Positions 28,685-40,338 of a DNA stretch of 64,000 nucleotides are shown here, piece after piece. The notes under the pieces were generated by a model. That model was given only the letters and a program-made list of their open reading frames with translations. It was not told the DNA's origin and made no database searches. A program made the translations under genes and the position numbers. This DNA is from Xanthomonas sp. GPE 39 (lineage in GTDB: Bacteria > Pseudomonadota > Gammaproteobacteria > Xanthomonadales > Xanthomonadaceae): contig NZ_JZHZ01000007.1 in NCBI RefSeq assembly GCF_000963005.1, forward strand, positions 783,624 to 847,623. The letters are read 5' to 3'. Each line of letters begins with the position of its first letter. Position 1 is the first letter of the stretch.

Positions 28685-28737
28685 GGCCGGTGGCTGCTTT
28701 TGCAGTCACGAACGGCCTATAGCGCAGCGCGCGCTGC
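28685..28737. terminator. Paired hairpins between convergent colS and coaE
   Basis: A nested stem GGCCG...CGGCC encloses GTGGCTGC-TTTT-GCAGTCAC. It is followed by the perfect palindrome GCAGCGCGCGCTGC (28724-28737). Together they fill the 65-bp gap between the convergent genes and probably stop transcription from both sides. Confidence 0.5.
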
Positions 28738-28739
28738 TT

Positions 28740-29363
28740 CTATCGTGCCGCCTTGATCGCCGCCAATGCCCGGTATCGCCGATCCAGTGCGTCCACGGCC
28801 TCCTGCAACTGTGCCGCCGCGCTGTCGTTGACCACCACATCGTCGGCAATCGCCAGCCGCGCCGCGCGGGTGGCCTGCGCGGCCAGCATCCGTTGGGCGA
28901 GATCGGCGGTGATGCCATCGCGCTGGGTCAGCCGCGTGTGCTGTAACGCTTCGGGTGCATCCACCACGAGGATCCGGTCCAGCCAGGGGTAGGCCGTCCG
29001 CGCGCCCACCTCGGTCAGCAAGGGAATGGCGGCGATGGCATACGGGCCAGCGGCTTCGCGACAGGTTTGCTGCAACAGCAGGCGAATGGCCGGATGGGTG
29101 ATTGCTTCGAGGTCGCGCCGCGCGGCCGCATCGGCGAAGATCCGTTCGCGCAAGGCGGCGCGGTCGAGTTGCCCATCCTCGCGCAGAAGCTGCGGGCCGA
29201 ACCGCGCCACGATCTGCGCCAGTGCCGGGTGATCGGGGGCGACCACAGTGCGCGCGGCCACGTCGGCGTCGGCGACGACAATGCCCTTGGCTTCGAAGTG
29301 GCGGCCGAGTTCGCTCTTGCCCGAGGCGACACCACCGGTCAGGCCGACGATGAACTCAGTCAA
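28740..29363 (-). CDS. coaE: Dephospho-CoA kinase
   Basis: The 207-residue product starts FIVGLTGGVASGKSELGRHF, with the P-loop GGVASGKS, and contains VVADADVAARTVV and the lid region RILVVDAPEALQHTRL. It phosphorylates dephospho-CoA in the last step of coenzyme A synthesis. It lies 12 bp downstream of pilD; the pilD-coaE linkage is common in gammaproteobacteria. Confidence 0.95.
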   Translation of the reverse strand: MTEFIVGLTGGVASGKSELGRHFEAKGIVVADADVAARTVVAPDHPALAQIVARFGPQLLREDGQLDRAALRERIFADAAARRDLEAITHPAIRLLLQQTCREAAGPYAIAAIPLLTEVGARTAYPWLDRILVVDAPEALQHTRLTQRDGITADLAQRMLAAQATRAARLAIADDVVVNDSAAAQLQEAVDALDRRYRALAAIKAAR

Positions 29364-29375
29364 GCCGCCGCCCCG

Positions 29376-30239
29376 TCAACGCAGCCCGGACCAGTGCAGA
29401 TAGGTGTCCACGATCTGCCTGCCCCAGAAGAAAGTGATCCACCCGGCGATGGCCAGATAGGGGCCGAACGGGATCGGCGTGGCCCGGTCGCGGCCCTTGG
29501 CCGCGAGCCAGGCCGAACCCAGGATCGCGCCCACTAGCGAGGAGATCAGGATGACCGGCAGGATGCCCTTCAGCCCGCACCAGGCGCCGATGGCGGCCAG
29601 CAGCTTGAAGTCGCCATGGCCCATTCCTTCCTTGCCGGTGATCTGCTTGAACAGCCACCACACCGACCACAGCGACACATAGCCGACCGCCGCGCCGAGC
29701 AGGGCTGGTTTGGCCGGCATGTACAGATTGTCCATACTGCCGATCAGGCCCAGCCACATCAGCGGCAAGGTCAGTTGGTCCGGCAGCAGGCGGGTGCGCA
29801 GGTCGATGCCCGACAACGCGACCAGGAAGCAACTGAGCACGATGGCACCGAAGCCCTGCCAGCCGAAGCCGAAGCGCCACACGCTGGCGACCACCAGCAG
29901 GCTGGTCAACAACTCCACCAGCGGATACTGGACCGAAATCGGGGTATGGCAATGCCGGCACTTGCCGCGCAGCGCCAGCCAACTGAACAGCGGAATGTTC
30001 TCGTACCAGGCCAGCCGGTGCTTGCACTGCGGGCAGTGCGACGGCTCCACCACGATGCCTGGGGGCGGTGGATCGTAGAGGTCCGGTAGCTCCAGAATCT
30101 CGCGCGAATCGCGCTTCCATTGCCACTCCATGCGCTTGGGCAGGCGCAGGATCACCACGTTGAGAAAACTGCCCACCAGCAGGCCTAGCCCCGCCGCGGC
30201 CGGGTAGCCCAGGCCGGGGTGTTGATCGAGAAATGCCAT
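29376..30239 (-). CDS. pilD: Prepilin peptidase / N-methyltransferase
   Basis: The 287-residue polytopic membrane protein has the N-terminal methyltransferase region with paired CxxC motifs (CPQCKHRL and CRHCHTP). The two catalytic aspartates of the peptidase are in SGIDLRTRLLPD and GMGHGDFK. It cleaves and methylates prepilins such as the PilA encoded nearby and usually also type II secretion pseudopilins. It lies 6 bp downstream of pilC. Confidence 0.95.
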   Translation of the reverse strand: MAFLDQHPGLGYPAAAGLGLLVGSFLNVVILRLPKRMEWQWKRDSREILELPDLYDPPPPGIVVEPSHCPQCKHRLAWYENIPLFSWLALRGKCRHCHTPISVQYPLVELLTSLLVVASVWRFGFGWQGFGAIVLSCFLVALSGIDLRTRLLPDQLTLPLMWLGLIGSMDNLYMPAKPALLGAAVGYVSLWSVWWLFKQITGKEGMGHGDFKLLAAIGAWCGLKGILPVILISSLVGAILGSAWLAAKGRDRATPIPFGPYLAIAGWITFFWGRQIVDTYLHWSGLR

Positions 30240-30245
30240 TGCGCC

Positions 30246-31517
30246 TTATCCCACCACCGAGGCCAGCTTGAAGATCGGCAGATACATGCCGATGACCATG
30301 CCGCCGACGATGGTGCCGATGAACACCATGATCAGCGGTTCCATCAGGCTGCTCAAGGCATCGACCGCGTTGTTGACTTCCTGTTCGAAGTATTCGGCCA
30401 CCTTGAACAGCATCGCGTCCAGCGCGCCGGCTTCCTCGCCGATGGCGGTCATCTGGATCACCATGTGCGGAAACAGATTGGTCTGTTTCATCGCCACGTT
30501 CACCGGGTAACCGACCGAGACGTCGTCGCGCATGCGCAGCACCGACTTTTCGTAGACGCTGTTGCCGGTGGCGCCGGCGACGATATCCAGCGCCTCTACC
30601 AGCGGCACGCCGGCGCGGAAGGTTACCGCCAGGGTGCGCGAGAAGCGCGCTACCGAACTGTTATGCATGATCTGGCCGATGATCGGCACCTTCAGGATCA
30701 ACCGGTCCATGCCATGCTGCATCGCCGGCGAGCGCTTGTAGGCGAAGGTGAAGCCAACGATGCTGCCGATCACCACGATCAGCATCATCCACCAATACGC
30801 CACCATGAAGCGCGAGGCCGTCACGATCATCTGGGTGAAGGCCGGTAATTCCGCGCCGAAGCCCTTGAACACGTCCTCGAACTGCGGCACCACCCACACC
30901 AGCAGGATGCAGCTGACGATCACTGCTACGGCCATCACCATGGCCGGATAGAACAGCGCCTTCTTGATCTTGCCCTTCAGCGCCTCGATGTTCTCCTTGT
31001 AGGTCGCTACCGTTTCCAGCACGGTTTCCAGCACGCCAGCGCCTTCGCCGGCCTTGACCAAGTTGCGGTACAACTCGTCGAACTGCACCGGATGCCGGCT
31101 GATCGCCTCGTAGAGCGAGGAGCCGCCTTCGATATCGGTGCGGATCTGCTCGACCATCTTTTTCATGCGCGGGTTCTTATGCCCGCTGGCGATGATCTCC
31201 AGTGACCCCACGATGGGCACGCCGGACTTCATCATCGTTGCCATTTGCCGGCTGAAGAAAGCGATGTCCTTCGGGGAGACCTTGCTGCCCGCCGCGCCGA
31301 ACAAGGGCTTGGGCTTGGGTTTGACCGCAGTGGGGGTGATCCCCTGGCGACGCAGTTCCGCGCGCAACAGATTGGCGTTCTTGGCCGTCTGTTCGCCCTT
31401 CATCTTGACGCCGCGCTTGTCGGTGCCTTCCCAGACGAACTGCAGTTGCTGGCTGGTAGCGCGCGCGACCGGTTGTTTTTTGACTGCGCTCTTGACTGCG
31501 CTGCGAGTTGCGGACAT
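30246..31517 (-). CDS. pilC: Type IV pilus inner-membrane platform protein PilC
   Basis: The 423-residue product has two GspF domains (about residues 70-195 and 272-395), each beginning with the FSRxxA/FSRTLA pattern, and three membrane helices. It anchors the assembly motor. The ATG at 31517 is preceded by a GGAGA ribosome-binding site; in-frame codons further upstream do not resemble the family. It is divergent from pilA and followed by pilD and coaE on one transcript. Confidence 0.94.
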   Translation of the reverse strand: MSATRSAVKSAVKKQPVARATSQQLQFVWEGTDKRGVKMKGEQTAKNANLLRAELRRQGITPTAVKPKPKPLFGAAGSKVSPKDIAFFSRQMATMMKSGVPIVGSLEIIASGHKNPRMKKMVEQIRTDIEGGSSLYEAISRHPVQFDELYRNLVKAGEGAGVLETVLETVATYKENIEALKGKIKKALFYPAMVMAVAVIVSCILLVWVVPQFEDVFKGFGAELPAFTQMIVTASRFMVAYWWMMLIVVIGSIVGFTFAYKRSPAMQHGMDRLILKVPIIGQIMHNSSVARFSRTLAVTFRAGVPLVEALDIVAGATGNSVYEKSVLRMRDDVSVGYPVNVAMKQTNLFPHMVIQMTAIGEEAGALDAMLFKVAEYFEQEVNNAVDALSSLMEPLIMVFIGTIVGGMVIGMYLPIFKLASVVG

Positions 31518-31874
31518 CAGGTCGTCTCCCCCGTCCGGCCATCCCCGGGCGGACATGCACGGCATGGTATCGGTTTCCGTGGCGTCTGGCATCCGTGCGC
31601 TGCTGGACGTCGCTATTTATTGCCAAGTGACGCAGCGCGTCAGTTTTTGCCCCTGTGCGGCGTCCTGCCCATCCTGTCGCGGATCGGGATCTTGGCTACT
31701 TCCCGTTTGCCCTAATAGTGCATTATATGTAAGGGGAGTCATGCGGCGAAGTGCGAAAAGTTGGCACGCAGTCTGCTTGGATCCTTGTACGTGGCGCTTC
31801 GCCGCGGCGCTCGGGGAGAACGCTCCGCGGGCGAGTGCCTACACATTAATTACGCCATACACTAGGGGTTTGTT
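31518..31874. other. Divergent pilC/pilA regulatory region
   Basis: These 357 bp contain no gene. They hold the sigma-54 promoter of pilA (31761-31777) and must contain the pilC promoter near the left end. PilR would bind upstream of the sigma-54 site; the AT-rich stretch at about 31717-31732 is a candidate area. Confidence 0.6.
31761..31777 (+). promoter_or_regulatory. Sigma-54 (-24/-12) promoter of pilA
   Basis: TTGGCACGCAGTCTGCT has the invariant GG and GC pairs separated by ten bases, matching the RpoN consensus TGGCACG-N4-TTGCW apart from one T. It lies about 100 bp before the pilA start. The pilS/pilR genes nearby encode the expected activator pair. Confidence 0.85.
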
Positions 31875-32321
31875 ATGAAGAAGCAGCAGGGCTTTACCCT
31901 GATCGAACTGATGATCGTGGTCGCGATCATTGCCATCCTGGCCGCGATTGCTATCCCGCAGTACCAAAATTACTTGGCGCGCGCTCAGTTCTCGGAAGCG
32001 CTGGCGGTCAGCGACGGACTCAAGACCCAGGTGGCAGAGTTCTATGCCAGCCAAGGCCAATGCCCACTGAATACTTCGCCCGGATTTGAAGCAGCTACTT
32101 CTTATGCTGGCAAGTACATTGCAAGCCTCACATTGGGTACTGGCACTGGTGGTGCTTGCACCATCCAGGCGGCTTTTAATGCTACGGGTGTCAATGCCAA
32201 CCTACAAAGCACGACAGTGACTTTGACTGGTGTCAACGGTGGCGGTACTTTGAACTGGGGCTGCGCGACGACGGCCAAGCAGAAGTATGTGCCAAATACC
32301 TGTACTGGTGCCGCCAACTGA
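31875..32321 (+). CDS. pilA: Type IV major pilin PilA
   Basis: The 148-residue product has a short leader MKKQQG, cleaved before [20 protein letters not shown], the canonical pilin helix with Glu5. Two pairs of cysteines in the globular part (C63, about C94; C129 and near the C terminus) probably form disulfides, including the D-loop. It is the pilus subunit used in twitching and attachment. A sigma-54 promoter precedes it and an intrinsic terminator follows. No second pilin gene is adjacent. Confidence 0.95.
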   Translation: MKKQQGFTLIELMIVVAIIAILAAIAIPQYQNYLARAQFSEALAVSDGLKTQVAEFYASQGQCPLNTSPGFEAATSYAGKYIASLTLGTGTGGACTIQAAFNATGVNANLQSTTVTLTGVNGGGTLNWGCATTAKQKYVPNTCTGAAN

Positions 32322-32368
32322 TCGACAGTGTGACCATCTGAATGGGTAACCCTCATTCCAGTCACGAC

Positions 32369-32397
32369 AAGCCCGCCATCAGGCGGGTTTGTTTTTT
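32369..32397 (+). terminator. Intrinsic terminator after pilA
   Basis: The stem CCCGCC/GGCGGG with loop ATCA is followed by TTTGTTTTTT. It separates the pilA transcript from pilB. Confidence 0.88.
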
Positions 32398-32469
32398 GTG
32401 GCAATGGCGTGGCATCAGTCCTCTGCTGGATACCGTTAAGATAGTGTCTCTGGATACAGGGTCCCGGTC

Positions 32470-34194
<1,725 letters not shown>

Positions 34195-34341
34195 TGCGCA
34201 GTGGGGCGGTGCGCGACATTGCGCCGCTCCGACCTCTTATTTGCGCAACACGCGTTGCACCTCTGCGATGCCTGATAGCGTCGATGACAACGCGCGGCGT
34301 CGTGTCGATGCTGTTGTGTTGCGAGGATCGGCTCGCTGGGT

Positions 34342-35730
34342 CTATTCCATGCCCAGCTTTTTCAGTTTGTAGCGCAGTGCGCGGAAGGTGATGCCGAGTT
34401 GCGCGGCAGTGCGGGTCTTGTTCCAGCGGTTTTCTTCCAGCGCTTTTTGGATCGCCGCACGTTCGAGTTGCTCGATATAGGAGGGCAGCGCCGAGGAGCC
34501 GGGGTCGATGTCGACCACGCCGGGCGGCAGTGCTGGGGCGGCTTCGGCCGCCGCCCGGGCGCTGTTGCCAGGCTGTGGCAAGCGCAGGTCGGCGACATCG
34601 ATCTGATCGTCGTCGGCCATTGCCAGGGCGCGTTCGAGGATGTTCTCCAATTCGCGCACATTGCCGGGGAAGGCATAGCCGCTCAGGGCATCCAGTGCCG
34701 AGGATGAGAGTAACGGGGGCGGGCGGCCATGGCTCTTGGCCAGCCGCGACAGGATTGCTGCGGCCAGGTGCGGCAGGTCGTCGGCGCGCTCGCGCAGCGG
34801 TGGCACGCGTAGTTCGATCACGTTGATGCGGTAGTACAGGTCGTGGCGGAAGCGGCCCTCGGCGACCAAGTCGGCCAGATCCCGATGTGTGGCCGAGAGG
34901 ATGCGCACGTCCACAGGCACTTCGGTGGCGGCACCGACCGGGCGCACCGATTTTTCCTGGATCGCGCGCAGCAACTTGACCTGCATCTGCAATGGCAGCT
35001 CGGCCACTTCGTCCAGAAACAAGGTGCCGCCGTGCGCGGCTTGGAACAGGCCGGCTTGATCGGCATGCGCGCCGGTGAAGCTGCCTTTTTTATGGCCGAA
35101 GAACTCGCTTTCCATCAATTCGGCCGGGATCGCGCCGCAGTTCACCGGGACGAACGGGCCGGCCGCGCGCCCGCCTTGTTCGTGGATGGTGCGGGCCACC
35201 AGCTCCTTCCCCACGCCCGATTCGCCGAGGATATAGACCGGCGCCTGGTTGCGCGCCACCTTGGCGATGGTGGTACGCAGCGCCTCCATCGCCGCCGATG
35301 CGCCGAGCAGGCGGTTGGCATGTTCGGGCGCCGGGGCGGGTGCGGCGGCGCGCGTTGCGTTGTTGAGTTCCAGCGCGTGCTTGACCAGGCCGCGTAGAAT
35401 CTGGATATCGACTGGCTTGCTGACGAAGTCGAACGCGCCGGCCTTCAGCGCCTCCACCGCCAGGTCCATGCTGCCGAAGGCGGTGATCATCGCCACTGGT
35501 GTGCGCGGGTGATGCTTGGCAATCTCGCTGACCAGTTCGATGCCGTTGCCGTCGGGCAGGCGCATGTCGGTGATGCACAGGTCGTAGTGATTGCTCGACA
35601 GCAATTCGCGCGCTTCGGCCAAATTGGCGGCGGTGCTGATGCGCAGGCCCATCCTGCCCAGGGTCAGGACCAGTAGCTCGCGGATGTCGCGCTCGTCGTC
35701 GACGATCAGGGCGCTTCGTGTTTCGTTCAT
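34342..35730 (-). CDS. pilR: Sigma-54 activator PilR
   Basis: The 462-residue NtrC-type regulator has a receiver domain with Asp55 in LCITDMRLPDG, an AAA+ domain (GESGVGKE Walker A, GSFTGA loop contacting sigma-54, GTLFLDEVAEL Walker B) and a C-terminal Fis-type helix-turn-helix (NKTRTAAQLGITFRALRYKL). It activates pilA from the RpoN promoter at 31761. It is encoded 97 bp downstream of pilS on the same strand. Confidence 0.95.
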   Translation of the reverse strand: MNETRSALIVDDERDIRELLVLTLGRMGLRISTAANLAEARELLSSNHYDLCITDMRLPDGNGIELVSEIAKHHPRTPVAMITAFGSMDLAVEALKAGAFDFVSKPVDIQILRGLVKHALELNNATRAAAPAPAPEHANRLLGASAAMEALRTTIAKVARNQAPVYILGESGVGKELVARTIHEQGGRAAGPFVPVNCGAIPAELMESEFFGHKKGSFTGAHADQAGLFQAAHGGTLFLDEVAELPLQMQVKLLRAIQEKSVRPVGAATEVPVDVRILSATHRDLADLVAEGRFRHDLYYRINVIELRVPPLRERADDLPHLAAAILSRLAKSHGRPPPLLSSSALDALSGYAFPGNVRELENILERALAMADDDQIDVADLRLPQPGNSARAAAEAAPALPPGVVDIDPGSSALPSYIEQLERAAIQKALEENRWNKTRTAAQLGITFRALRYKLKKLGME

Positions 35731-35827
35731 GCGCAAAAAGAGTGTTGATGGTGGAGGTAGAGCGAGTCTGCCAATTTAGCGGCGTTGGTGGTGTGCTGGC
35801 GAAGCGATTCTCACCTTTCCTTTCCTT

Positions 35828-37441
35828 TCACCGTGCCAGCATCGCGTGCGGTCCGGGCAGGGCGACGCGAAAGCAGGCACCTCCGGCCGGGACCGGAACG
35901 TACTCCAGGCGCGCTTGGTTGGCCCGGCACAGTTCGCGGGCGATATACAGGCCCAGTCCAGTGCCGTGCTCGCTGGTGGTGAAGAACGGGCGGAACAGTT
36001 GTGCCGCCACTGTCTCGGGAATGCCGGGGCCTCGGTCCATCACGTCGACGATGGCATTGCGTTCGTGCATGCACACGCGCAGCCGCACCCGTGCCGGTTC
36101 CTCCATCACCCGGCCGTATTTGAGCGCGTTGTGTACCAGCGCACTGAGGATTTGATGCAGATGCTTGGGGTCGACCAACGCATGCACGGGGTGCTGCGGG
36201 AGGATTGCCTCGATGCTGTCGGTTTCGATGGACAGGCTTTGTTGATAGTCCAGCACGAAGCGGCGCAAGAATGCGCCCAGGTCAAGATTCTCCGGATTGG
36301 AGCGCTCGCGTCGGGCCAAGCCCAACACACTCTCGACAATGCCGTTGGTGCGCTGGCACTGCTGATGGATGATTTGCAGCAGGCGGCGGTCGGCATCGTC
36401 GATTGCCGTGGATTCCTCCAATAACTGCGAGGCGTAGTTGATGGCCGCCAGTGGATTACGGATTTCGTGGGCCAGGCTCGCCGAGAAGCGGCCCATGGCC
36501 GACAGGGTCAGCGATTCGGCGCGTCGCGAGACCACTGTGGCGTCGTCGAGAAACACCAGTGTGAGTTCGCCTTCGGCTAATAACCGGGCGAAGCGCGGCT
36601 GTACTTCCGGCTGGTCCGGGGAGAGTTGTAGTGGACTTTCCTCGTGGTTGGAGCCATTGCGCCAGCGTTGCAGGCGACGCGCCAACTCCGGCGCGGCACT
36701 GAGCAGATTGAGTCGGCCGTTATCGCTGTGACTGTCGTGATCGCCGAGCAGGAACGAGGCTGCCTCGTTCACCAGCGTGACGCGATTCTGGCCGTCTACC
36801 ACCAACACACCTGTGCGCATGCGGCGGATGATTAGCTCGTTGATTTCGTAGAGGTTCGCCACCTCCGCACCGCGCTGTTCGGCCAGACTTTGATTGATGC
36901 GCGCGCGTCGCCCGATGCGATTGCAGAAGTACGCCACCGCAAGGTAGCTGGTGGCGAACATCGCCAATTCGGCCAGGCTGCGGCTGTTGTTGCCGCTATC
37001 CAGGATGGTCCACAGATATTCCGCCAGTAGCGCCACTGAGGCGGTCAGCGCGATCGCCATGCTCCAGCTCAAGTGCAACATCATGGCGGCGGCGGCGATA
37101 TTGAACAGCAGCATCATGGCGATGCCGGCGCTGGCGCTGGGCAGCGCATGCGCGGCCACGGTCGCCGCGACGATATCGACGAAGGTGCTGAAACAGACGA
37201 TTTGGGTCAGATAGCGTTCGTTACGTCCCCATAGCAACAGCGCCATTGCCACGACGACATAGAGCGTGGCCAGTTCCTCGGCCAGTTGCGGGAAACGCGG
37301 CTCGCCGATCAGTGTGCTGAGTGGGCTGAACACCAATGCCGCGATCAACCCCGACACCAGAGTCCGGTACAACGCAAAAAAATACAGTTCGCGGCGGGGG
37401 ATGGACTTGATGCGATCGATGAGCGAGGCGCTGGTGGCCAA
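35828..37441 (-). CDS. pilS: Sensor histidine kinase PilS
   Basis: The 537-residue product has six predicted membrane segments in the first 190 residues, a PAS-like region (VLVVDGQNRVTLVNEAA) and a HisKA domain with ASLAHEIRNPLAAINYA. The ATPase domain contains LVHNALKYG and HGTGLGLYIARE. PilS senses PilA in the membrane and controls PilR. I place the start at TTG 37441 (ATSASLIDRIKSIPRREL), because GGAG lies 8 nt upstream and the homologous region begins here. A longer open frame to 37774 encodes only arginine- and alanine-rich sequence with no similarity to PilS. Confidence 0.9.
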   Translation of the reverse strand: MATSASLIDRIKSIPRRELYFFALYRTLVSGLIAALVFSPLSTLIGEPRFPQLAEELATLYVVVAMALLLWGRNERYLTQIVCFSTFVDIVAATVAAHALPSASAGIAMMLLFNIAAAAMMLHLSWSMAIALTASVALLAEYLWTILDSGNNSRSLAELAMFATSYLAVAYFCNRIGRRARINQSLAEQRGAEVANLYEINELIIRRMRTGVLVVDGQNRVTLVNEAASFLLGDHDSHSDNGRLNLLSAAPELARRLQRWRNGSNHEESPLQLSPDQPEVQPRFARLLAEGELTLVFLDDATVVSRRAESLTLSAMGRFSASLAHEIRNPLAAINYASQLLEESTAIDDADRRLLQIIHQQCQRTNGIVESVLGLARRERSNPENLDLGAFLRRFVLDYQQSLSIETDSIEAILPQHPVHALVDPKHLHQILSALVHNALKYGRVMEEPARVRLRVCMHERNAIVDVMDRGPGIPETVAAQLFRPFFTTSEHGTGLGLYIARELCRANQARLEYVPVPAGGACFRVALPGPHAMLAR

Positions 37442-37733
37442 GCTGAACTCCAGACGGGCGGTGGACGGCGCGAGTATAGGGGGTCGCTGCCGTGGCCGAT
37501 GGCAGAGGGCGCAGGCTTCGGGATGGCGATCCCGTCGTCGTGGTGCGGGCGCGCCAGCCCGGCGGATGGCGCAAGCGCATGCGTGGCGCTCGGCCGATGG
37601 GAGGGCGGCGCACTGGCGCTTTTGCGCCGCCGCCCAGGGTCGGCGACAATAGGCGTCCCGTCCGTACCGTCTCCGGCTGCCATTCAGGCTCCGGGTCGCT
37701 GCGGGACGGTCGTTCCTTCTCCCACGGTGACGC

Positions 37734-38897
37734 ATGAATTTCCACGAATACCAGGCGAAACAACTGTTTGCCAACTACGGCATCCCGGTTCCGGCCGGAC
37801 GCATCGCGTCCACGCCCGAAGAAGCCGTCGACGCGGCCAATGCCTTGGGCGATGGCCCCTGGATGGTCAAGGCTCAGATCCATGCGGGCGGCCGCGGCAA
37901 AGCCGGCGGCGTGAAGTTCTGCAAGACCACCGACGATGTCAAAGCCGCTGCGGCCAAGATGCTCGGTACCAAGATGGCCACCTACCAGTCTGCGGGCGTG
38001 GCCCTGCCGGTCAATCTGGTGCTGGTGACCACCGCTGGTGAGATTGTCAAGGAACTGTACCTGTCGCTGCTGGTTGATCGCGATCAGAAGTCGATCACGT
38101 ATATCGTCTCCAGCGAAGGCGGCGTGGACATCGAGGAAGTCGCCGCCACCACGCCCGAGAAGATCCACACCCTCGTGGTCGACTACGCCGAAGGCGTGCA
38201 GCCCTACCAGGGCCGTGAAATCGGCTTCAAGATGGGGTTGACCGCCAAGCAGGCCAATCAGTTGGCCAACATCATGGGCGGGCTGTACGCGCTGTTCAAC
38301 GACAAGGATCTGTCGCTGGTGGAACTGAACCCGCTGGCGATTCTGGACGACCAGAACCTCTACGCGCTGGATGGCAAGGTCAACTCCGATGACAACGCCA
38401 CCTTCCGCCGCAAGGACCTTGCCGCCATGCGCGACACCACGCAGGAAGACGAGACCGAGGTGAAGGCCAGCGAGCACGACCTCAACTACGTCACCATGGA
38501 CGGCAACATCGGCTGCATGGTCAACGGCGCGGGTCTGGCGATGGCCACGATGGATGTGATCGCGCTCAACGGCGGTGCGCCGGCCAACTTCCTCGATGTG
38601 GGCGGCGGCGCCACCAAGGAACGCGTGACCGAGGCGTTCAAGCTCATTCTGTCCAGCGATAAGGTCAAGGCCATCTTCGTCAACATCTTCGGCGGCATCG
38701 TCCGCTGCGACATGATTGCCGAGGGCATCATCGCGGCGGTCAAGGAAGTGGACGTCAAGGTGCCGGTGGTGGTGCGTCTGGAAGGCACCAATGTGGAAGC
38801 GGGCAAGAAGCTGCTGGCCGACTCCGGCCTGGCCATCACTCCCGCCGACGACATCAACGACGGTGCCAAGAAGGCCGTCGCTGCGGTCGCCGCCTGA
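37734..38897 (+). CDS. sucC: Succinyl-CoA synthetase beta subunit
   Basis: The 387-residue product has the start [20 protein letters not shown], an ATP-grasp domain ([19 protein letters not shown]) and the C-terminal ligase domain ([29 protein letters not shown]). It makes ATP or GTP from succinyl-CoA in the TCA cycle. It is divergent from pilS and followed by sucD 26 bp downstream. Confidence 0.97.
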   Translation: MNFHEYQAKQLFANYGIPVPAGRIASTPEEAVDAANALGDGPWMVKAQIHAGGRGKAGGVKFCKTTDDVKAAAAKMLGTKMATYQSAGVALPVNLVLVTTAGEIVKELYLSLLVDRDQKSITYIVSSEGGVDIEEVAATTPEKIHTLVVDYAEGVQPYQGREIGFKMGLTAKQANQLANIMGGLYALFNDKDLSLVELNPLAILDDQNLYALDGKVNSDDNATFRRKDLAAMRDTTQEDETEVKASEHDLNYVTMDGNIGCMVNGAGLAMATMDVIALNGGAPANFLDVGGGATKERVTEAFKLILSSDKVKAIFVNIFGGIVRCDMIAEGIIAAVKEVDVKVPVVVRLEGTNVEAGKKLLADSGLAITPADDINDGAKKAVAAVAA

Positions 38898-38923
38898 ACC
38901 CTCCACGAGACTTAGGAAGAATC

Positions 38924-39796
38924 ATGTCTGTTTTGATCAACAAGAAGACGAAGGTCATCGTGCAGGGCTTCACCGGCCAGCAGGGCACCTTCCATGCCAC
39001 CCAGATGGTGGAATACGGCACCCAGGTCGTCGGCGGCGTGACCCCCGGCAAGGGTGGCAGCACCCACATTGGCCTGCCGGTGTTCAACACCGTGCGCGAA
39101 GCGGTCCAGAGTACCGGCGCCGACGCTTCGGTGATCTACGTGCCGCCGCCGTTCGCGGCCGACGCGATCCTGGAAGCGGCAGCGGCCGGTATCAAGGTCA
39201 TCGTCTGCATCACCGAGGGCATCCCGGTGCTGGACATGCTGCGGGTCAAGAATGTGCTGAAGCAGCATCCGGACGTTGTGCTGGTCGGCCCGAACTGCCC
39301 CGGCATCATCACCCCGGGCGAGTGCAAGATCGGCATCATGCCCGGCCATATTCACCAGAAGGGCAAGATCGGCATCGTCTCGCGTTCTGGCACGCTGACC
39401 TATGAAGCGGTCAAGCAGACCACCGCTGCCGGCCTGGGCCAGTCCACCGTCATCGGCATCGGCGGCGACCCGATCAACGGCCTGAACTTCGTCGACTGCC
39501 TCAAGCTGTTCAACGAAGATCCGCAGACCGAAGGCATCATCATGGTCGGCGAAATCGGCGGTGCTGCCGAGGAAGCTGGTGCCGCGTACATCAAGCAGTA
39601 CGTCAAGAAGCCGGTGGTCGGTTTCATCGCCGGCGCTTCCGCACCGAAGGGCAAGCGTATGGGCCATGCCGGCGCGATTGCCTCCGGCGGTTCGGGTACG
39701 GCTGAAGGCAAGTTCGCGGCGATGGAAGCCGCTGGCGTCAAGACCGTGCGTTCGCCTGGTGATCTGGGCGCTGCGATCGCTTCGCTAGTGAAATAA
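38924..39796 (+). CDS. sucD: Succinyl-CoA synthetase alpha subunit
   Basis: The 290-residue product has a CoA-binding Rossmann domain ([18 protein letters not shown]), [20 protein letters not shown] and the phospho-histidine loop [17 protein letters not shown]. It forms the enzyme with SucC. An intrinsic terminator at 39858-39886 closes the operon. The accessory island with duplicated lipoprotein genes starts about 400 bp later. Confidence 0.97.
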   Translation: MSVLINKKTKVIVQGFTGQQGTFHATQMVEYGTQVVGGVTPGKGGSTHIGLPVFNTVREAVQSTGADASVIYVPPPFAADAILEAAAAGIKVIVCITEGIPVLDMLRVKNVLKQHPDVVLVGPNCPGIITPGECKIGIMPGHIHQKGKIGIVSRSGTLTYEAVKQTTAAGLGQSTVIGIGGDPINGLNFVDCLKLFNEDPQTEGIIMVGEIGGAAEEAGAAYIKQYVKKPVVGFIAGASAPKGKRMGHAGAIASGGSGTAEGKFAAMEAAGVKTVRSPGDLGAAIASLVK

Positions 39797-40338
39797 GTCG
39801 CCACTGCTGTGTCGTCGTCGCAAACCGATTGCGGCGACGGTGCGGTAACGATTTCGAGAAGGCCTCGCGTATGCGAGGCCTTTTTCGTTTGTGCATGCCG
39901 CGTTCCACATAATCGATTCGCTATATGGCTGATGGTATGCACAGATGGGATCAATGAATGCCCATCAGCCTGCTCGAACTGACTTGCGTAGGCATCGTGT
40001 CGCCACGGTGTCCAATGGCCTGCTTGCGAGGTTGCTGCCTGCCTACACACAGATCGCCCGACGCTGCCAATACAACACAAGAATGTCTCAATCAGGCCGT
40101 CGGACACGCAAGAGCCGGGTTGTTGTGTTGTGCTGATGCCAAATGACGCTTTAGGGAAATTCCTGCCGAACTGCTGATGTCCATCGATTACCACCTACGC
40201 GATGCTGCGTATGCCGGATGCGGCGCCATGATGGCCGCTCGGCCCGCGTGGCGCTTAAGTAGCGCCAAGCCAGCACCGCGCTATCGCGATCACGCCCTGG
40301 GTAGTAGGCTGTTTCTCTCCCTTCCCGCAGGTGGAACT
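39797..40338. other. Left border of the effector/immunity island
   Basis: After the sucD terminator, about 390 bp hold no convincing gene; the short open frames lack ribosome-binding sites. A 7-bp inverted repeat TGGCGCT/AGCGCCA (40249-40255, 40261-40267) sits seven bases before the start of the first 917-bp tandem repeat unit at 40274. I saw no tRNA, integrase or insertion sequence. Confidence 0.5.
39858..39886 (+). terminator. Intrinsic terminator after sucCD
   Basis: The arms GGCCTCGC and GCGAGGCC, with a four-base loop, are followed by TTTTT. Confidence 0.9.

Noticed and set aside
37442-37774. N-terminal extension of PilS by 111 codons
   Set aside because: The extra sequence is Arg/Ala-rich without similarity to PilS; TTG 37441 with a GGAG site fits the family length.
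39945-40136. Possible small gene after sucD
   Set aside because: No ribosome-binding site, no recognisable domain, and overlapping alternative frames are equally open.
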